Origin: a bacterium | Lineage (GTDB): Bacteria; Patescibacteriota; Saccharimonadia; Saccharimonadales; UBA4665 | Length of the DNA stretch: 46,871 bases | NCBI GenBank assembly: GCA_021799595.1 | Contig: JAJZAF010000007.1 | Coordinates: 1-46,871, forward strand | Reading direction: 5' to 3' | Shown here: in pieces, positions 8,392-16,218 of the stretch | How positions within the stretch are numbered: the stretch's first letter is position 1 | How the letters are laid out: each line of letters starts with the position of its first letter | The notes under the pieces: generated by a model | What the model was told of the DNA's origin: nothing | The model's database searches: none | The model's input: only the letters and a program-made list of their open reading frames with translations | Position numbers and translations under genes: made by a program

Positions 8392-10836
8392 ATGAAACGG
8401 TATAACCCGAAAGAGATTGAGCCAAAGTGGCAAAATGTCTGGAGTAAGCAAAAACTCTATGCAGCCATAGATTTCGATAAACGCACCAAGTACATCATGT
8501 TGACTGAATTTCCGTACCCATCCGGCGATGGACTGCACATGGGACATATTCGTGAATATACCTACGGCGACGTCTTAGCTCGTTTCAGACGTATGCAGGG
8601 ACATAATGTTCTCTACCCCATGGGCTATGATGCATTTGGTTTACCGACAGAGAACTATGCTATTAAGAACAAAATATCACCCCAAGAAGCTACAGATAAA
8701 AACGTTGCTACTTTTCAAAAGCAGCTAGAGGAGATGGGATATAGCATTGACTGGAACCGTAGCTTTTGTACCAGTGATCCGCGTTATTACCTTTGGACAC
8801 AGTGGCTTTTTTTGCAATTTTTCAAAGCCGGCTTAGCCTATCAGGCAGAAATAGCCATCAATTGGTGTCCACATTGTAAGACAGGTCTCAGTAATGAAGA
8901 AGTTATAAACGGGAGACATGAACGCTGTGACACGCTCGTAGAAAAGAGACTACTCAAGCAGTGGCTGCTGCGCATTACTGATTATGCAGAACGACTGCTA
9001 GAGGGACTGAAAGACGTGGACTATCCGTCGCGCATTGCTGACCAACAAAAAAATTGGATTGGCAGAAGCGAAGGAGCGAATATTAACTTTTATAGCATTG
9101 ATGATGTCAAGAAGAATCATCCTATTACTGTCTTTACCACTCGACCTGATACCTTGTTCGGCGCTACCTTTTTAGTACTGGCCCCGGAACATCCGTTAGT
9201 TGAAATAATAACGAAGGATGACCATAAAGATGTTGTTCATTCATATGTCAAACAAACTCAATCTAAGACTGATATTGAGCGCCAAGCGACTGAACGAGAA
9301 AAAACCGGTGTTTTTATCGGGGCTTATGCTTTGAACCCTGTCACAGGCACAAACATACCTATCTGGATCGCTGATTACGTACTGGGTGGTTACGGTACCG
9401 GGGCCATTATGGCAGTCCCAGCTCATGACGAACGAGACTGGGAATTTGCCCAGAAGTACCATCTGCCTGTGATGCGCGTTATTAAGAATGATGACCCAGA
9501 CGAAATGTGTACACTTAAACCCGGCACCATGATAAATTCCGGCGACTTCAATGGTATGAAATCAACTGAAGCCACTACTGCTATTATTTCTTTCATAGAA
9601 AAGGAAGGGTTTGGCAGTAAAAAGATTCAATACAAATTACGTGACTGGATCTTTAGTCGACAGCATTACTGGGGTGAACCTATTCCAATCATCCATTGTC
9701 CTGAACACGGTGCTGTGGCTGTCCCAGACGATCAATTACCAGTGGAATTGCCGGTACTTGAACGCTACGAGCCGACCGATAACGGCGAAAGTCCCCTTTC
9801 GGCTATAACAGATTGGGTCAATACTACTTGTCCGGTATGTAATAGTCCGGCCAAGCGTGAAACCGACACTATGCCGAACTGGGCTGGCAGTAGTTGGTAC
9901 TATTTGCGCTACTACGATCCTCATAATAACGAAGCTTTTGCAGATAAGCCAAAGCTTGAATATTGGGGAGCAGTTGATCTGTACTTGGGTGGCATGGAAC
10001 ACACTACCCTGCACTTACTCTATTCCAGGTTCTGGCATCAGTTTTTCTATGATCAGGGGTTAGTGCCAACCCCGGAGCCATTCGCTGCCCGACGCGGGCA
10101 GGGCATTATTTTAGCGGCTGACGGCAGTAAGATGAGCAAGAGCAAAGGCAATGTGGTGAACCCATCGGATATTTTAGACAGTGGTTACGGAGCTGATGCA
10201 TTGAGACTGGCAATTATCTTTTTAGCTCCATATGACCAAACGACGCCCTGGAGTCCAGAAAGCGTAGCCGGTACGCACAGGTTTCTGCAGCGAGTTTGGA
10301 CGTTAGTCAGGGAGTATATTGATACAAAGCCTTCAACAAAAGAAGATGACTCAGACGAACTAAAACAAGTTATTCACCCGCTTATTTTTAAAGTAACCAC
10401 TGATCTTGAAAGGTTAAGCTTTAATACTGCCATTGCCGCTTGTATGCAAACAGTCAACGACCTATATCATTTGAAAGCAAAAGATGGGTTTACGGCTACA
10501 AACTGGGAATGGGCTCTCAAAACACTGCTGCAGCTTATTAGTCCTTTTGCTCCTCATATCAGCGAAGAGCTTTGGCATGATTTAAACGAAGAGCATTCCA
10601 TTCACGTAAGTCCATGGCCGGATTACGATAAAACACTTATTGTCAAGAAAACGGTCACGATTGCCGTGCAGGTCAACGGCAAGTTGCGCGGTTCAATTGA
10701 AATTGAAAGAGATGCTCCCGAAGAGGAGGTGATCGCAAAGGCTAAAGAGCAGCCAAAAGTTGCCAGCTACCTAAAAGAACAGATCATTCGTAAGTCTGTG
10801 TATGTCAACAATCGACTGGTGAACTTTGTACTGTAA
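8392..10836 (+). CDS. leuS: leucyl-tRNA synthetase
   Basis: 814 residues, full length for bacterial LeuRS. Charges tRNA-Leu. The class I HIGH motif is HMGHI (His49) after FPYPSGDGL. The editing domain follows (TTRPDTLFGATF, GTGAIMAVPAHDERD with the editing Asp), then YYLRYYDPHN and KMSKSKGN from residue 580. The anticodon-binding domain and a C-terminal VQVNGKLRGSIEI segment close the protein. A gap of 41 nt from guaA holds AGGA about 8 nt before the ATG; TAGGAT ending 7 nt before the ATG could equally be a -10 box. Confidence 0.97.
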   Translation: MKRYNPKEIEPKWQNVWSKQKLYAAIDFDKRTKYIMLTEFPYPSGDGLHMGHIREYTYGDVLARFRRMQGHNVLYPMGYDAFGLPTENYAIKNKISPQEATDKNVATFQKQLEEMGYSIDWNRSFCTSDPRYYLWTQWLFLQFFKAGLAYQAEIAINWCPHCKTGLSNEEVINGRHERCDTLVEKRLLKQWLLRITDYAERLLEGLKDVDYPSRIADQQKNWIGRSEGANINFYSIDDVKKNHPITVFTTRPDTLFGATFLVLAPEHPLVEIITKDDHKDVVHSYVKQTQSKTDIERQATEREKTGVFIGAYALNPVTGTNIPIWIADYVLGGYGTGAIMAVPAHDERDWEFAQKYHLPVMRVIKNDDPDEMCTLKPGTMINSGDFNGMKSTEATTAIISFIEKEGFGSKKIQYKLRDWIFSRQHYWGEPIPIIHCPEHGAVAVPDDQLPVELPVLERYEPTDNGESPLSAITDWVNTTCPVCNSPAKRETDTMPNWAGSSWYYLRYYDPHNNEAFADKPKLEYWGAVDLYLGGMEHTTLHLLYSRFWHQFFYDQGLVPTPEPFAARRGQGIILAADGSKMSKSKGNVVNPSDILDSGYGADALRLAIIFLAPYDQTTPWSPESVAGTHRFLQRVWTLVREYIDTKPSTKEDDSDELKQVIHPLIFKVTTDLERLSFNTAIAACMQTVNDLYHLKAKDGFTATNWEWALKTLLQLISPFAPHISEELWHDLNEEHSIHVSPWPDYDKTLIVKKTVTIAVQVNGKLRGSIEIERDAPEEEVIAKAKEQPKVASYLKEQIIRKSVYVNNRLVNFVL

Positions 10837-10860
10837 ACATTTGCCTGAAGTCATTCTATG

Positions 10861-10889
10861 TTGAAAATTACCTCATTGTCGGTTAGAAT
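10861..10889 (+). promoter_or_regulatory. sigma70-type promoter of the rpmF-nusB-rnc cluster
   Basis: TTGAAA (10861-10866), an exact 17-bp spacer and TAGAAT (10884-10889). The leader to the rpmF ATG would be about 40 nt and includes an AGGA ribosome site at 10924-10927. Confidence 0.7.
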
Positions 10890-10936
10890 AAATGTAAGTT
10901 TTGTCAACCTAACTATAAAGAAAAGGATAGCCTTTT

Positions 10937-11089
10937 ATGGCAGGCGGTCAACCTCCAAAGAAACGCAGTACTCCCCGTCGCACTGGCGCTCGTCGTAGTC
11001 ATCATGTATTGAAGCTAGCTCGTCGGGTTAACGCTGTCTCACCGGTGAAAGTGCGCACCACTAAACGCGAGTCTGCCAAGATAGGGTAA
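10937..11089 (+). CDS. rpmF: 50S ribosomal protein L32
   Basis: A 50-residue, strongly basic protein. The pattern PPKKRSTPRRTGARRSHH followed by a VLKL segment fits L32, which sits near the peptidyl-transferase region of the large subunit. The zinc-binding cysteines of some L32 proteins are absent, so it is the Cys-free type. It has a good ribosome site (AGGA, 9 nt spacing) and a consensus-like promoter. Its stop codon falls inside a 9-bp stem-loop, and nusB follows after 42 nt. Confidence 0.8.
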   Translation: MAGGQPPKKRSTPRRTGARRSHHVLKLARRVNAVSPVKVRTTKRESAKIG

Positions 11090-11107
11090 ACGGATTGTCG
11101 TTTACCC
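11084..11107 (+). terminator. stem-loop over the rpmF stop codon
   Basis: gggtaaacg (11084-11092) pairs perfectly with cgtttaccc (11099-11107) around gattgt. There is no U-run, so it is more likely an mRNA-stabilising or attenuating hairpin between rpmF and nusB than a full terminator. Confidence 0.5.
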
Positions 11108-11131
11108 CCTAGTGCGAGGCATATACATAAA

Positions 11132-11638
11132 ATGGCATCGAATCGTCACCTTGGTCGCATCATAGCCCTCCAGACACTCTACGAACGCGAGTTGCGTCTG
11201 GAGGCAGGGGACAAGGACTTCAAGCTTCAAGAAGTCTTAGAACGTAATATTAAACGTTACAGGGAGAACTTAGATGACGTCACTTTTATTAAACTGCTCG
11301 TCGAAGGAGTAACTGCTCAAGAAAAAAGACTGGACAGTGAATTACAGCCTGTTGCACCTGAGTGGCCAATCGACCAAATTGCCCGCATGGACCGCCTGGT
11401 ATTAAGAATCGGTCTCTATGAGCTGCAAAATGAAGCTGATGTACCGCCAAAAGTTGTTATTAATGAAGCGGTTGAGCTGGCAAAGGCCTTTGGCGGCGAT
11501 AATTCATCAAAATTCATAAATGGTGTTTTAGGAACGCTGCTGAGAAGTGCACAAACTGCCAGTAAGACCATTAAGAAAAAGCCAATCGCGAAAAAAATTT
11601 CTCCTAGGAAAACGCCTATAAAGAGGCAAAAGAAATGA
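11132..11638 (+). CDS. nusB: transcription antitermination factor NusB
   Basis: 168 residues. NusB is an all-alpha RNA-binding factor that, with S10, binds boxA in rRNA leaders to prevent premature termination. The opening MASNRHLGRIIALQTLYERE, the central WPIDQIARMDRLVLRIGLYEL and VINEAVELAKAFGG-type C-terminal helix are diagnostic. The last 30 residues are a Lys/Arg-rich extension (KTIKKKPIAKKISPRKTP) beyond the usual end, probably extra RNA contacts. It overlaps the NUDIX gene by 4 nt (ATGA), implying coupling. Confidence 0.92.
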   Translation: MASNRHLGRIIALQTLYERELRLEAGDKDFKLQEVLERNIKRYRENLDDVTFIKLLVEGVTAQEKRLDSELQPVAPEWPIDQIARMDRLVLRIGLYELQNEADVPPKVVINEAVELAKAFGGDNSSKFINGVLGTLLRSAQTASKTIKKKPIAKKISPRKTPIKRQKK

Positions 11639-12135
11639 AACGTCCAAAACCCATTCAAGGCATTCGTAACTTTACCCTACGCCGGCGACCGGTTATTGAC
11701 GAAGTGGTCCGTGAAACTACTTCTGGAGGAATTATCTTTCGTCGTCACGGAACAGGCAAAGAAGTGCAAATCTTGTTGATGCAGGATGCCAAAAACCGTT
11801 GGACGATACCAAAAGGTCATGTTGAGCCAGGCGAAGAACCACGTCTCACAGCCGAAAGAGAAATACGAGAAGAAACAGGTCTCAAGGAAATGAAAGTTCA
11901 TAGTTGGCTTGGTAAAGTAAACTTTCGTTATCGCCGGAACCATACGCTGGTACTCATGACTATGCATATCTACCTCGTAGAAGGGCTCGGCGAAACTGGT
12001 AAATTGCATCCCGAAGACTGGTTGAATGATATTCAATGGTTGCCAGCTCCTGAGGCAATCGATAAGATAGCCTATGAAGACATCGGGAAACTTATCTTAG
12101 TGGGCATGAAAAAGATCAGAAAAGGTGAGCTGTAA
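11635..12135 (+). CDS. NUDIX hydrolase
   Basis: 166 residues. The Nudix box G-x5-E-x7-REUxEExGU is exact at about residues 61-83 (GHVEPGEE, then REIREETGL), so it should hydrolyse a nucleoside diphosphate linked to another group in a Mg-dependent way. Family members range from 8-oxo-dGTP and Ap4A hydrolases to RNA 5'-pyrophosphatases. Its position between nusB and rnc makes an RNA-processing role such as RppH-like decapping attractive, but that is inference. The basic N-terminus (PKPIQGIRNFTLRRRP) is unusual. Its stop is immediately followed by the rnc ATG. Confidence 0.9.
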   Translation: MKRPKPIQGIRNFTLRRRPVIDEVVRETTSGGIIFRRHGTGKEVQILLMQDAKNRWTIPKGHVEPGEEPRLTAEREIREETGLKEMKVHSWLGKVNFRYRRNHTLVLMTMHIYLVEGLGETGKLHPEDWLNDIQWLPAPEAIDKIAYEDIGKLILVGMKKIRKGEL

Positions 12136-12852
12136 ATGGACGCCAATGAATATAGGACATTTGCTGCCAAAAAGCTTGGGGTGGCTTTTAACAACATCAA
12201 TCTCTTAATAACGGCCTTTACACATCGATCGTACGTTAATGAACATCGTAAGACAGTTCGTGAACACAATGAACGGCTGGAATTTTTAGGCGATGCTGTA
12301 CTGGAGCTCGTGGTGACTGAATATCTATTCAACAGCTATAAAGAACCTGAAGGAGTGCTGACGAACTGGCGCAGCAGTCTAGTGCGAACTGAGAGTATTA
12401 GTGCAGCTGCAGTACGTTGTGGCTTTGAACCGCTTCTGAGGCTCAGTCGGGGAGAAAAAAGGGGCAGTGAGCGGGCCAGATCACAGATTTTAGCGAATAG
12501 TTTCGAGGCAGTGATCGGGGCTCTTTACCTAGATCAAGGCTATGAGGTAGCTCAACGATTTATTGCCGATACTATTTTATCTACCTTCAGAGATATCTTG
12601 GCTAGTGGTTCATGGTTAGACGCTAAATCTTATTTACAGGAATTAGCACAGAGTCAAGAAGCAGCTACTCCTTTGTATAAGGTTATTCATGAAGAAGGTC
12701 CGGATCATGAGAAGTTGTTCAAGGTTGGAGTATACGTTAATGGCAAATTACGTGGGCAGGGCAGTGGACCGAGTAAACAGGCCGCCCAGCAAAAAGCAGC
12801 CGAGAAAGCGCTCGATTACTATAGTGGGCAGGCTACTAAGAAGTCGGCATAA
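12136..12852 (+). CDS. rnc: ribonuclease III
   Basis: 238 residues. Endonuclease for double-stranded RNA, including rRNA precursors. The catalytic signature ERLEFLGDAVLELVVTEYLF lies at residues 46-65, with further metal-binding acids in SFEAVIGALYLDQG. A C-terminal double-stranded RNA-binding domain (SYLQELAQSQ..., ending KQAAQQKAAEKALDYY) completes the normal architecture. It starts on the base after the NUDIX stop, so it is translationally coupled. The rpsP promoter begins 4 nt after its stop. Confidence 0.96.
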   Translation: MDANEYRTFAAKKLGVAFNNINLLITAFTHRSYVNEHRKTVREHNERLEFLGDAVLELVVTEYLFNSYKEPEGVLTNWRSSLVRTESISAAAVRCGFEPLLRLSRGEKRGSERARSQILANSFEAVIGALYLDQGYEVAQRFIADTILSTFRDILASGSWLDAKSYLQELAQSQEAATPLYKVIHEEGPDHEKLFKVGVYVNGKLRGQGSGPSKQAAQQKAAEKALDYYSGQATKKSA

Positions 12853-12855
12853 ATG

Positions 12856-12885
12856 TTGACAAACAGATAGGCTTATCTGTAGAAT
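12856..12885 (+). promoter_or_regulatory. rpsP promoter with a perfect palindrome in its spacer
   Basis: TTGACA (12856-12861, consensus), an 18-bp spacer and TAGAAT (12880-12885). The spacer is almost entirely a perfect inverted repeat: acagata (12863-12869), loop ggct, tatctgt (12874-12880). This is where a repressor operator would sit. Confidence 0.7.
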
Positions 12886-12944
12886 ACTCACATTATCTTT
12901 AATAAGTTTCACGCACCAAAGGAAGTTATTGAAATAAAGGGCTT

Positions 12945-13427
12945 ATGTTAGCTATTCGTATGCAAAGAACTGGCCGTCGCGGGCACGCTATGTTCCGTCT
13001 GGTTGTGCAAGAATCTCGTCGGACACCGACAAGTGGCAAAGTAGCTGCCTACTTAGGCAGCTACGATCCTCATAGCAAAGCGGTGACGCTGAATAAAGAG
13101 CGGGCACAGTTTTACCTCGATCATGGTGCTCAACCATCTCATGGTATTGTCAGGCTTTTAGACAAAGAAGGAGTAAAGCTGCCGAAGTGGGTTACAGCTT
13201 CTCCATCAAAGGAACGAGTGGTACGTAATGCAGACAAACGTCGGAGTACTCGGCCGGAAAAACTAGTAGAGACTGAAAGTAAAAAACCTAGTGAACAAGT
13301 AGTAAACGAAGAAACGGCTGAGACGCAAGAAAAAGCTGAAGAAACCAAGCAAGAAATAGCTGGCAATAAACAGGCTGAAGCAGCTACTCCAGAAGCTAGT
13401 GAAAACACAGACGAAGTCAAGACTTAA
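12945..13427 (+). CDS. rpsP: 30S ribosomal protein S16 with long acidic C-terminal tail
   Basis: 160 residues. The first 85 are S16 (MLAIRMQRTGRRGHAMFR, GSYDPHSKAVTLNKERAQFYL, then a GAQPSHGIVRLLDKEG segment). S16 is a small-subunit assembly protein. The remaining 75 residues, roughly doubling the usual length, are low-complexity Glu, Lys, Thr and Ala and probably disordered. It heads the rpsP-khpA-trmD group, with a consensus-like promoter and an AAAGGAAG site upstream. Confidence 0.93.
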   Translation: MLAIRMQRTGRRGHAMFRLVVQESRRTPTSGKVAAYLGSYDPHSKAVTLNKERAQFYLDHGAQPSHGIVRLLDKEGVKLPKWVTASPSKERVVRNADKRRSTRPEKLVETESKKPSEQVVNEETAETQEKAEETKQEIAGNKQAEAATPEASENTDEVKT

Positions 13428-13545
13428 AATAAGTGTCGATAGCGAGATTTTTCATAATAGGATCTAGACCGGCGAGCCTGCTGTCTATATACTAGATAGT
13501 AGCAATGATCGTTAATATGATGGATTGACAGGAGGAGTCTGCACC

Positions 13546-14013
13546 ATGAGTGAAATTGACCAGCAATTTATAGAGTATGTTGTAAAATCTTTAGTCGGTA
13601 AGCCAGATGCCGTTCATATTGATCGCCGGATAGATGAAAAAGGTGTACTTTTGGAGCTAACAGTCGATCCTGATGACCTCGGTCGGGTAATCGGCAAGCG
13701 GGGTGCCACGGCTCAGTCGTTGCGCACACTCCTTCGAGCACTCGGTACGAAAAATGACGCTCGCTATAACCTGAAGATTATAGATAATGGTCAACCACGA
13801 CCGGCACAAGATACCATTAGCAAAGACGAAAGCGAAACTTCTGGAATCAAAGAGAAAACTACGTCAGAGGTCAACGAGATAGCAGAAGCAGAGGTGGATG
13901 AGACCAAAGAGTCCGAACCGAGTGAAAGTAGTGAAGTCAGTGAGACAGCCACTAGCGACCGACTCCAACGGACCAGAGAAGAGCTGGCTGACTTGGACGA
14001 CCTTGATGTCTAA
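13546..14013 (+). CDS. khpA: KH-domain RNA-binding protein KhpA with acidic tail
   Basis: 155 residues from the ATG at 13546, which has a strong AGGAGGA ribosome site at 13530-13536; an upstream TTG in frame would place that site inside the gene, so I reject it. The first 80 residues are the KhpA KH domain with the GKRG loop at residues 50-53 (DLGRVIGKRGATAQSLRTLL). KhpA binds RNA, usually with KhpB, and influences cell division and elongation in Gram-positives. The second half is a Glu/Ser/Thr-rich tail, absent from the usual 75-80-residue protein and similar in style to the tail of the preceding S16. The normal next gene, rimM, is missing. Confidence 0.9.
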   Translation: MSEIDQQFIEYVVKSLVGKPDAVHIDRRIDEKGVLLELTVDPDDLGRVIGKRGATAQSLRTLLRALGTKNDARYNLKIIDNGQPRPAQDTISKDESETSGIKEKTTSEVNEIAEAEVDETKESEPSESSEVSETATSDRLQRTREELADLDDLDV

Positions 14014-14019
14014 GAGAAC

Positions 14020-14048
14020 TTGTCACGTATCTTAGAGAGCGGTATAGT
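14020..14048 (+). promoter_or_regulatory. promoter of the khpA-trmD intergenic RNA
   Basis: TTGTCA (14020-14025), an exact 17-bp spacer and TATAGT (14043-14048). A perfect 6-bp palindrome with a 4-nt loop, acgtac/gtacgt (14049-14064), lies across the predicted start of transcription. Confidence 0.6.
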
Positions 14049-14054
14049 ACGTAC

Positions 14055-14204
14055 TTAGGTACGTGAGGAGTTTTGTCCTCTTGCACCATAAAAAACCAGC
14101 AAGCTCGTTTGCGAGCCATCACCGTCAACCCACGCGTGTGATCGAGAGCTTTATGTGTTGAAACAACTCCTTCGCTCTGCAAAGAAGTGAGGGGGTTGTT
14201 TTGT
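14055..14204 (+). ncRNA. candidate structured leader or small RNA upstream of trmD
   Basis: No coding frame fits this stretch. It has its own promoter, hairpin gagga/tcctc (14065-14080), hairpin gctcg/cgagc (14103-14116), the palindrome cacgcgtg (14131-14138) and a terminator-like hairpin at the 3' end. The ggagtt at 14067-14072 is complementary to aactcc (14165-14170) in the terminator's left arm, which would allow a competing antiterminator pairing. It resembles none of the well-known RNAs I can recall (SRP, RNase P, tmRNA, 6S). Either a trmD attenuator/riboswitch or an independent small RNA. Confidence 0.45.
14162..14204 (+). terminator. terminator-like hairpin before trmD
   Basis: aacaactcc (14162-14170) pairs with ggggttgtt (14192-14200) with one G-U pair. 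An inner cttc/gaag stem (14170-14173 with 14184-14187) extends it. TTTTGT follows the stem. trmD begins 20 nt further on, so readthrough would be needed for its expression. Confidence 0.55.
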
Positions 14205-14224
14205 ATGAGGAGTAGAAAATACAA

Positions 14225-14878
14225 GTGAAGGTTCAGATTATTACACTCTTTCCAGAAATGTTTACTGGTATTTTGAGTAGCAGTATGCTTTGGCGAGCTC
14301 AAAGTAAGGGGATAGTTAATTATGAGTATATTAACTTACGAGACTTTGGTCTCGGACCTCGCCGACAGGTTGACGATACACCATATGGCGGTGGTGATGG
14401 GATGTTACTCCGTCCCGAACCGATTGTAGCAGCGATTGAAGTTGCAAAAAAACAGGACCCATCTGCCTGTGTCATCTTACCGACACCTCGTGGTTCTCTG
14501 TATAAACAATCTGAGGCCAAGAAGCTGGCGGCTAGTGACCAGGGCCTTATACTTATCTGCCCACGCTACGAGGGATACGACGAACGGATTATCCATTGGG
14601 TAGATAAAAGTTACTGTATCGGTACTTACGTACTAACTGGTGGCGAATTGCCGGCCATGGTCATTATAGACTCGGTTGTCCGTTTGTTGCCAGGAGTGTT
14701 GGGTGGTGAACATTCGGCTGACATCGAATCGTTTCAAGCCGATGATAAAACAGTTGAATTTCCTCAGTACACTCGTCCTGAAACCTTTCGCAGTTATGAC
14801 GTACCAAAAGTGCTTCTGAATGGTAACCATGCCGCCATTGATGTGTGGCGTAAACAACGACAGAGCCGCTCAAATTAA
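14225..14878 (+). CDS. trmD: tRNA (guanine-N1)-methyltransferase TrmD
   Basis: 217 residues, GTG start. Uses S-adenosylmethionine to make m1G37 in tRNAs and so prevents +1 frameshifting. SPOUT-type knotted enzyme: TLFPEMFTGIL at the N-terminus, DDTPYGGGDGMLLRPEP, LICPRYEGYDERI and the knot segment YVLTGGELPAMVIIDSV. It is somewhat shorter than the common 240-250 residues, the missing part being at the C-terminus. AGGAG at 14208-14212 serves as the ribosome site with a long 12-nt spacing. The companion genes rimM and rplS of the usual operon are not here. Confidence 0.95.
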   Translation: MKVQIITLFPEMFTGILSSSMLWRAQSKGIVNYEYINLRDFGLGPRRQVDDTPYGGGDGMLLRPEPIVAAIEVAKKQDPSACVILPTPRGSLYKQSEAKKLAASDQGLILICPRYEGYDERIIHWVDKSYCIGTYVLTGGELPAMVIIDSVVRLLPGVLGGEHSADIESFQADDKTVEFPQYTRPETFRSYDVPKVLLNGNHAAIDVWRKQRQSRSN

Positions 14879-14879
14879 G

Positions 14880-15341
14880 TTATAGGCCGCCGAGAAGAGT
14901 TTTCATTGCGGTATTGGGGGTATTCTGCGCGCTCTGCAGAATGTTCGTAATCCCCTTAGATGACTGGGTGGCGTTACTACTAGTTGGCGAATTCGTGGCG
15001 GGAAGTTGCACCCCACTAGTTGATGAATCATTAATAGTATTCGGTGAAGTAGCGGGTTGTTGAGCGGTGGCAGCTGAAGAAGATGTCAGCGGAGTCTCTG
15101 TGGTGGTGCCAGTAACGGGTATGGTTTGTAATGTATGAAGAATCATTGGGACAGAAGCAGTCAATTCACTTGTCTTAGCATGACTGTTTTCTTTTGTAAT
15201 TCGAGCAGTCGGAGTGGAGCTATCATGGCCATGGAGTCCGACGAATATGAAAGAAAAAACAGTGATAAGGATAAGGGGTGCTACAACTATGTAGTTGGGG
15301 TTAAGTCCAGGTTTCATAATTGCAGATATATATGCTGACAC
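14880..15341 (-). CDS. small membrane-anchored Ser/Thr-rich protein
   Basis: 153 residues from a GTG, or 145 from the ATG nine codons in (MKPGLNPN). One hydrophobic helix near the N-terminus (YIVVAPLILITVFSFIFVG) is followed by about 110 residues dominated by Ser, Thr, Ala, Pro and Asn, with no cysteine or catalytic motif. It looks like a surface or periplasm-exposed linker protein, possibly glycosylated. It converges on trmD with one base between the stop codons. No family recognised. Confidence 0.65.
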   Translation of the reverse strand: MSAYISAIMKPGLNPNYIVVAPLILITVFSFIFVGLHGHDSSTPTARITKENSHAKTSELTASVPMILHTLQTIPVTGTTTETPLTSSSAATAQQPATSPNTINDSSTSGVQLPATNSPTSSNATQSSKGITNILQSAQNTPNTAMKTLLGGL

Positions 15342-15443
15342 TTGCCTCTAATCTCCTTACATTTTAGAATGATGCAATCAGTCTACCGGGAATTATATAA
15401 CGAAGCAGTAAATATTTTCACAACTTTTTTTGCTATTGTCGAG

Positions 15444-16208
15444 CTAGCGAATTAACTTCTTGCGGAAGTGGCTAGGTGGATAGGGAAGGGCCGGCAAATG
15501 GATAGTAAAGCGGGTGCCACGTCTTGAGGAACTTTGAACCTCGATCGAACCGTGTAAGTCACGGGTAACGTACTGTTCGACAATGGTAAGACCAATACCG
15601 AAACCGGCCTGCTCTTTAGTAGTGTAAAACGGCTTAAAAATCTTCGGCAAATCATGGGCAGCAATACCTTCTCCCCAATCGGTAACGGTGATCATAAGCG
15701 TTTTGGCGAAGCCACGAACGCTTAAACGAACTGGTTTAGCTAGTCCATCGGTATTATGTTTGTAAGCGTCAATGGCGTTAATAAGGAGATTGGCGAGAAC
15801 TTGCTGTAGTTTAATGGGATCACCGTAAATGCGGTAATGCGGAATATCAGATATCTCTATGGATATACCTTCCTTGCGGGCTAACGGCATAACTAATCGC
15901 TTAAGTTGATCAATCTGCGGAGCAACACAAAACGCACTTTGCTGCTGGCTGCCACTACGCAGCTGTCGACGAGCCACCTCAATGTAATTATGTGCAAGCC
16001 GTAGACTGCGTCGGGCGCGGCGGATATGGAGTGTACCTTGTCCTGGTACTTGTTCTAGGTAGAGCATAGCAGCCGACAAAGGGTTGCTAATTTCGTGTAA
16101 CATGCTAGCGCTAAAACGGCCCATTTCAATAAAGTGCTGGAGCACCTCAAGTTGGCCGACTTGGTCAACGTTGCCTAGATCATTTTTTGTCTGGGGCTGT
16201 GCCGGCAT
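15444..16208 (-). CDS. soluble sensor histidine kinase
   Basis: 254 residues without membrane helices. The H-box is SMLHEISNPLSAAML with the phospho-acceptor at His38; the N-box is QQVLANLLINAIDAY and the G-boxes are DWGEGIAAHD and GFGIGLTIVEQYV, so it is a complete catalytic core. The H-box of the HExxNP type is like NtrB/ZraS-class kinases rather than the typical HQLRTP of EnvZ-like partners. With only about 30 residues before the dimerisation helix, it senses a cytoplasmic signal or another protein. It follows the response regulator gene by 10 nt and is certainly its partner. Confidence 0.9.
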   Translation of the reverse strand: MPAQPQTKNDLGNVDQVGQLEVLQHFIEMGRFSASMLHEISNPLSAAMLYLEQVPGQGTLHIRRARRSLRLAHNYIEVARRQLRSGSQQQSAFCVAPQIDQLKRLVMPLARKEGISIEISDIPHYRIYGDPIKLQQVLANLLINAIDAYKHNTDGLAKPVRLSVRGFAKTLMITVTDWGEGIAAHDLPKIFKPFYTTKEQAGFGIGLTIVEQYVTRDLHGSIEVQSSSRRGTRFTIHLPALPYPPSHFRKKLIR

Positions 16209-16218
16209 ACGTGTAATT

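Noticed and set aside
13525-13545. Upstream TTG start for khpA
   Set aside because: The strong AGGAGGA ribosome site at 13530-13536 lies inside that extension and serves the ATG at 13546.
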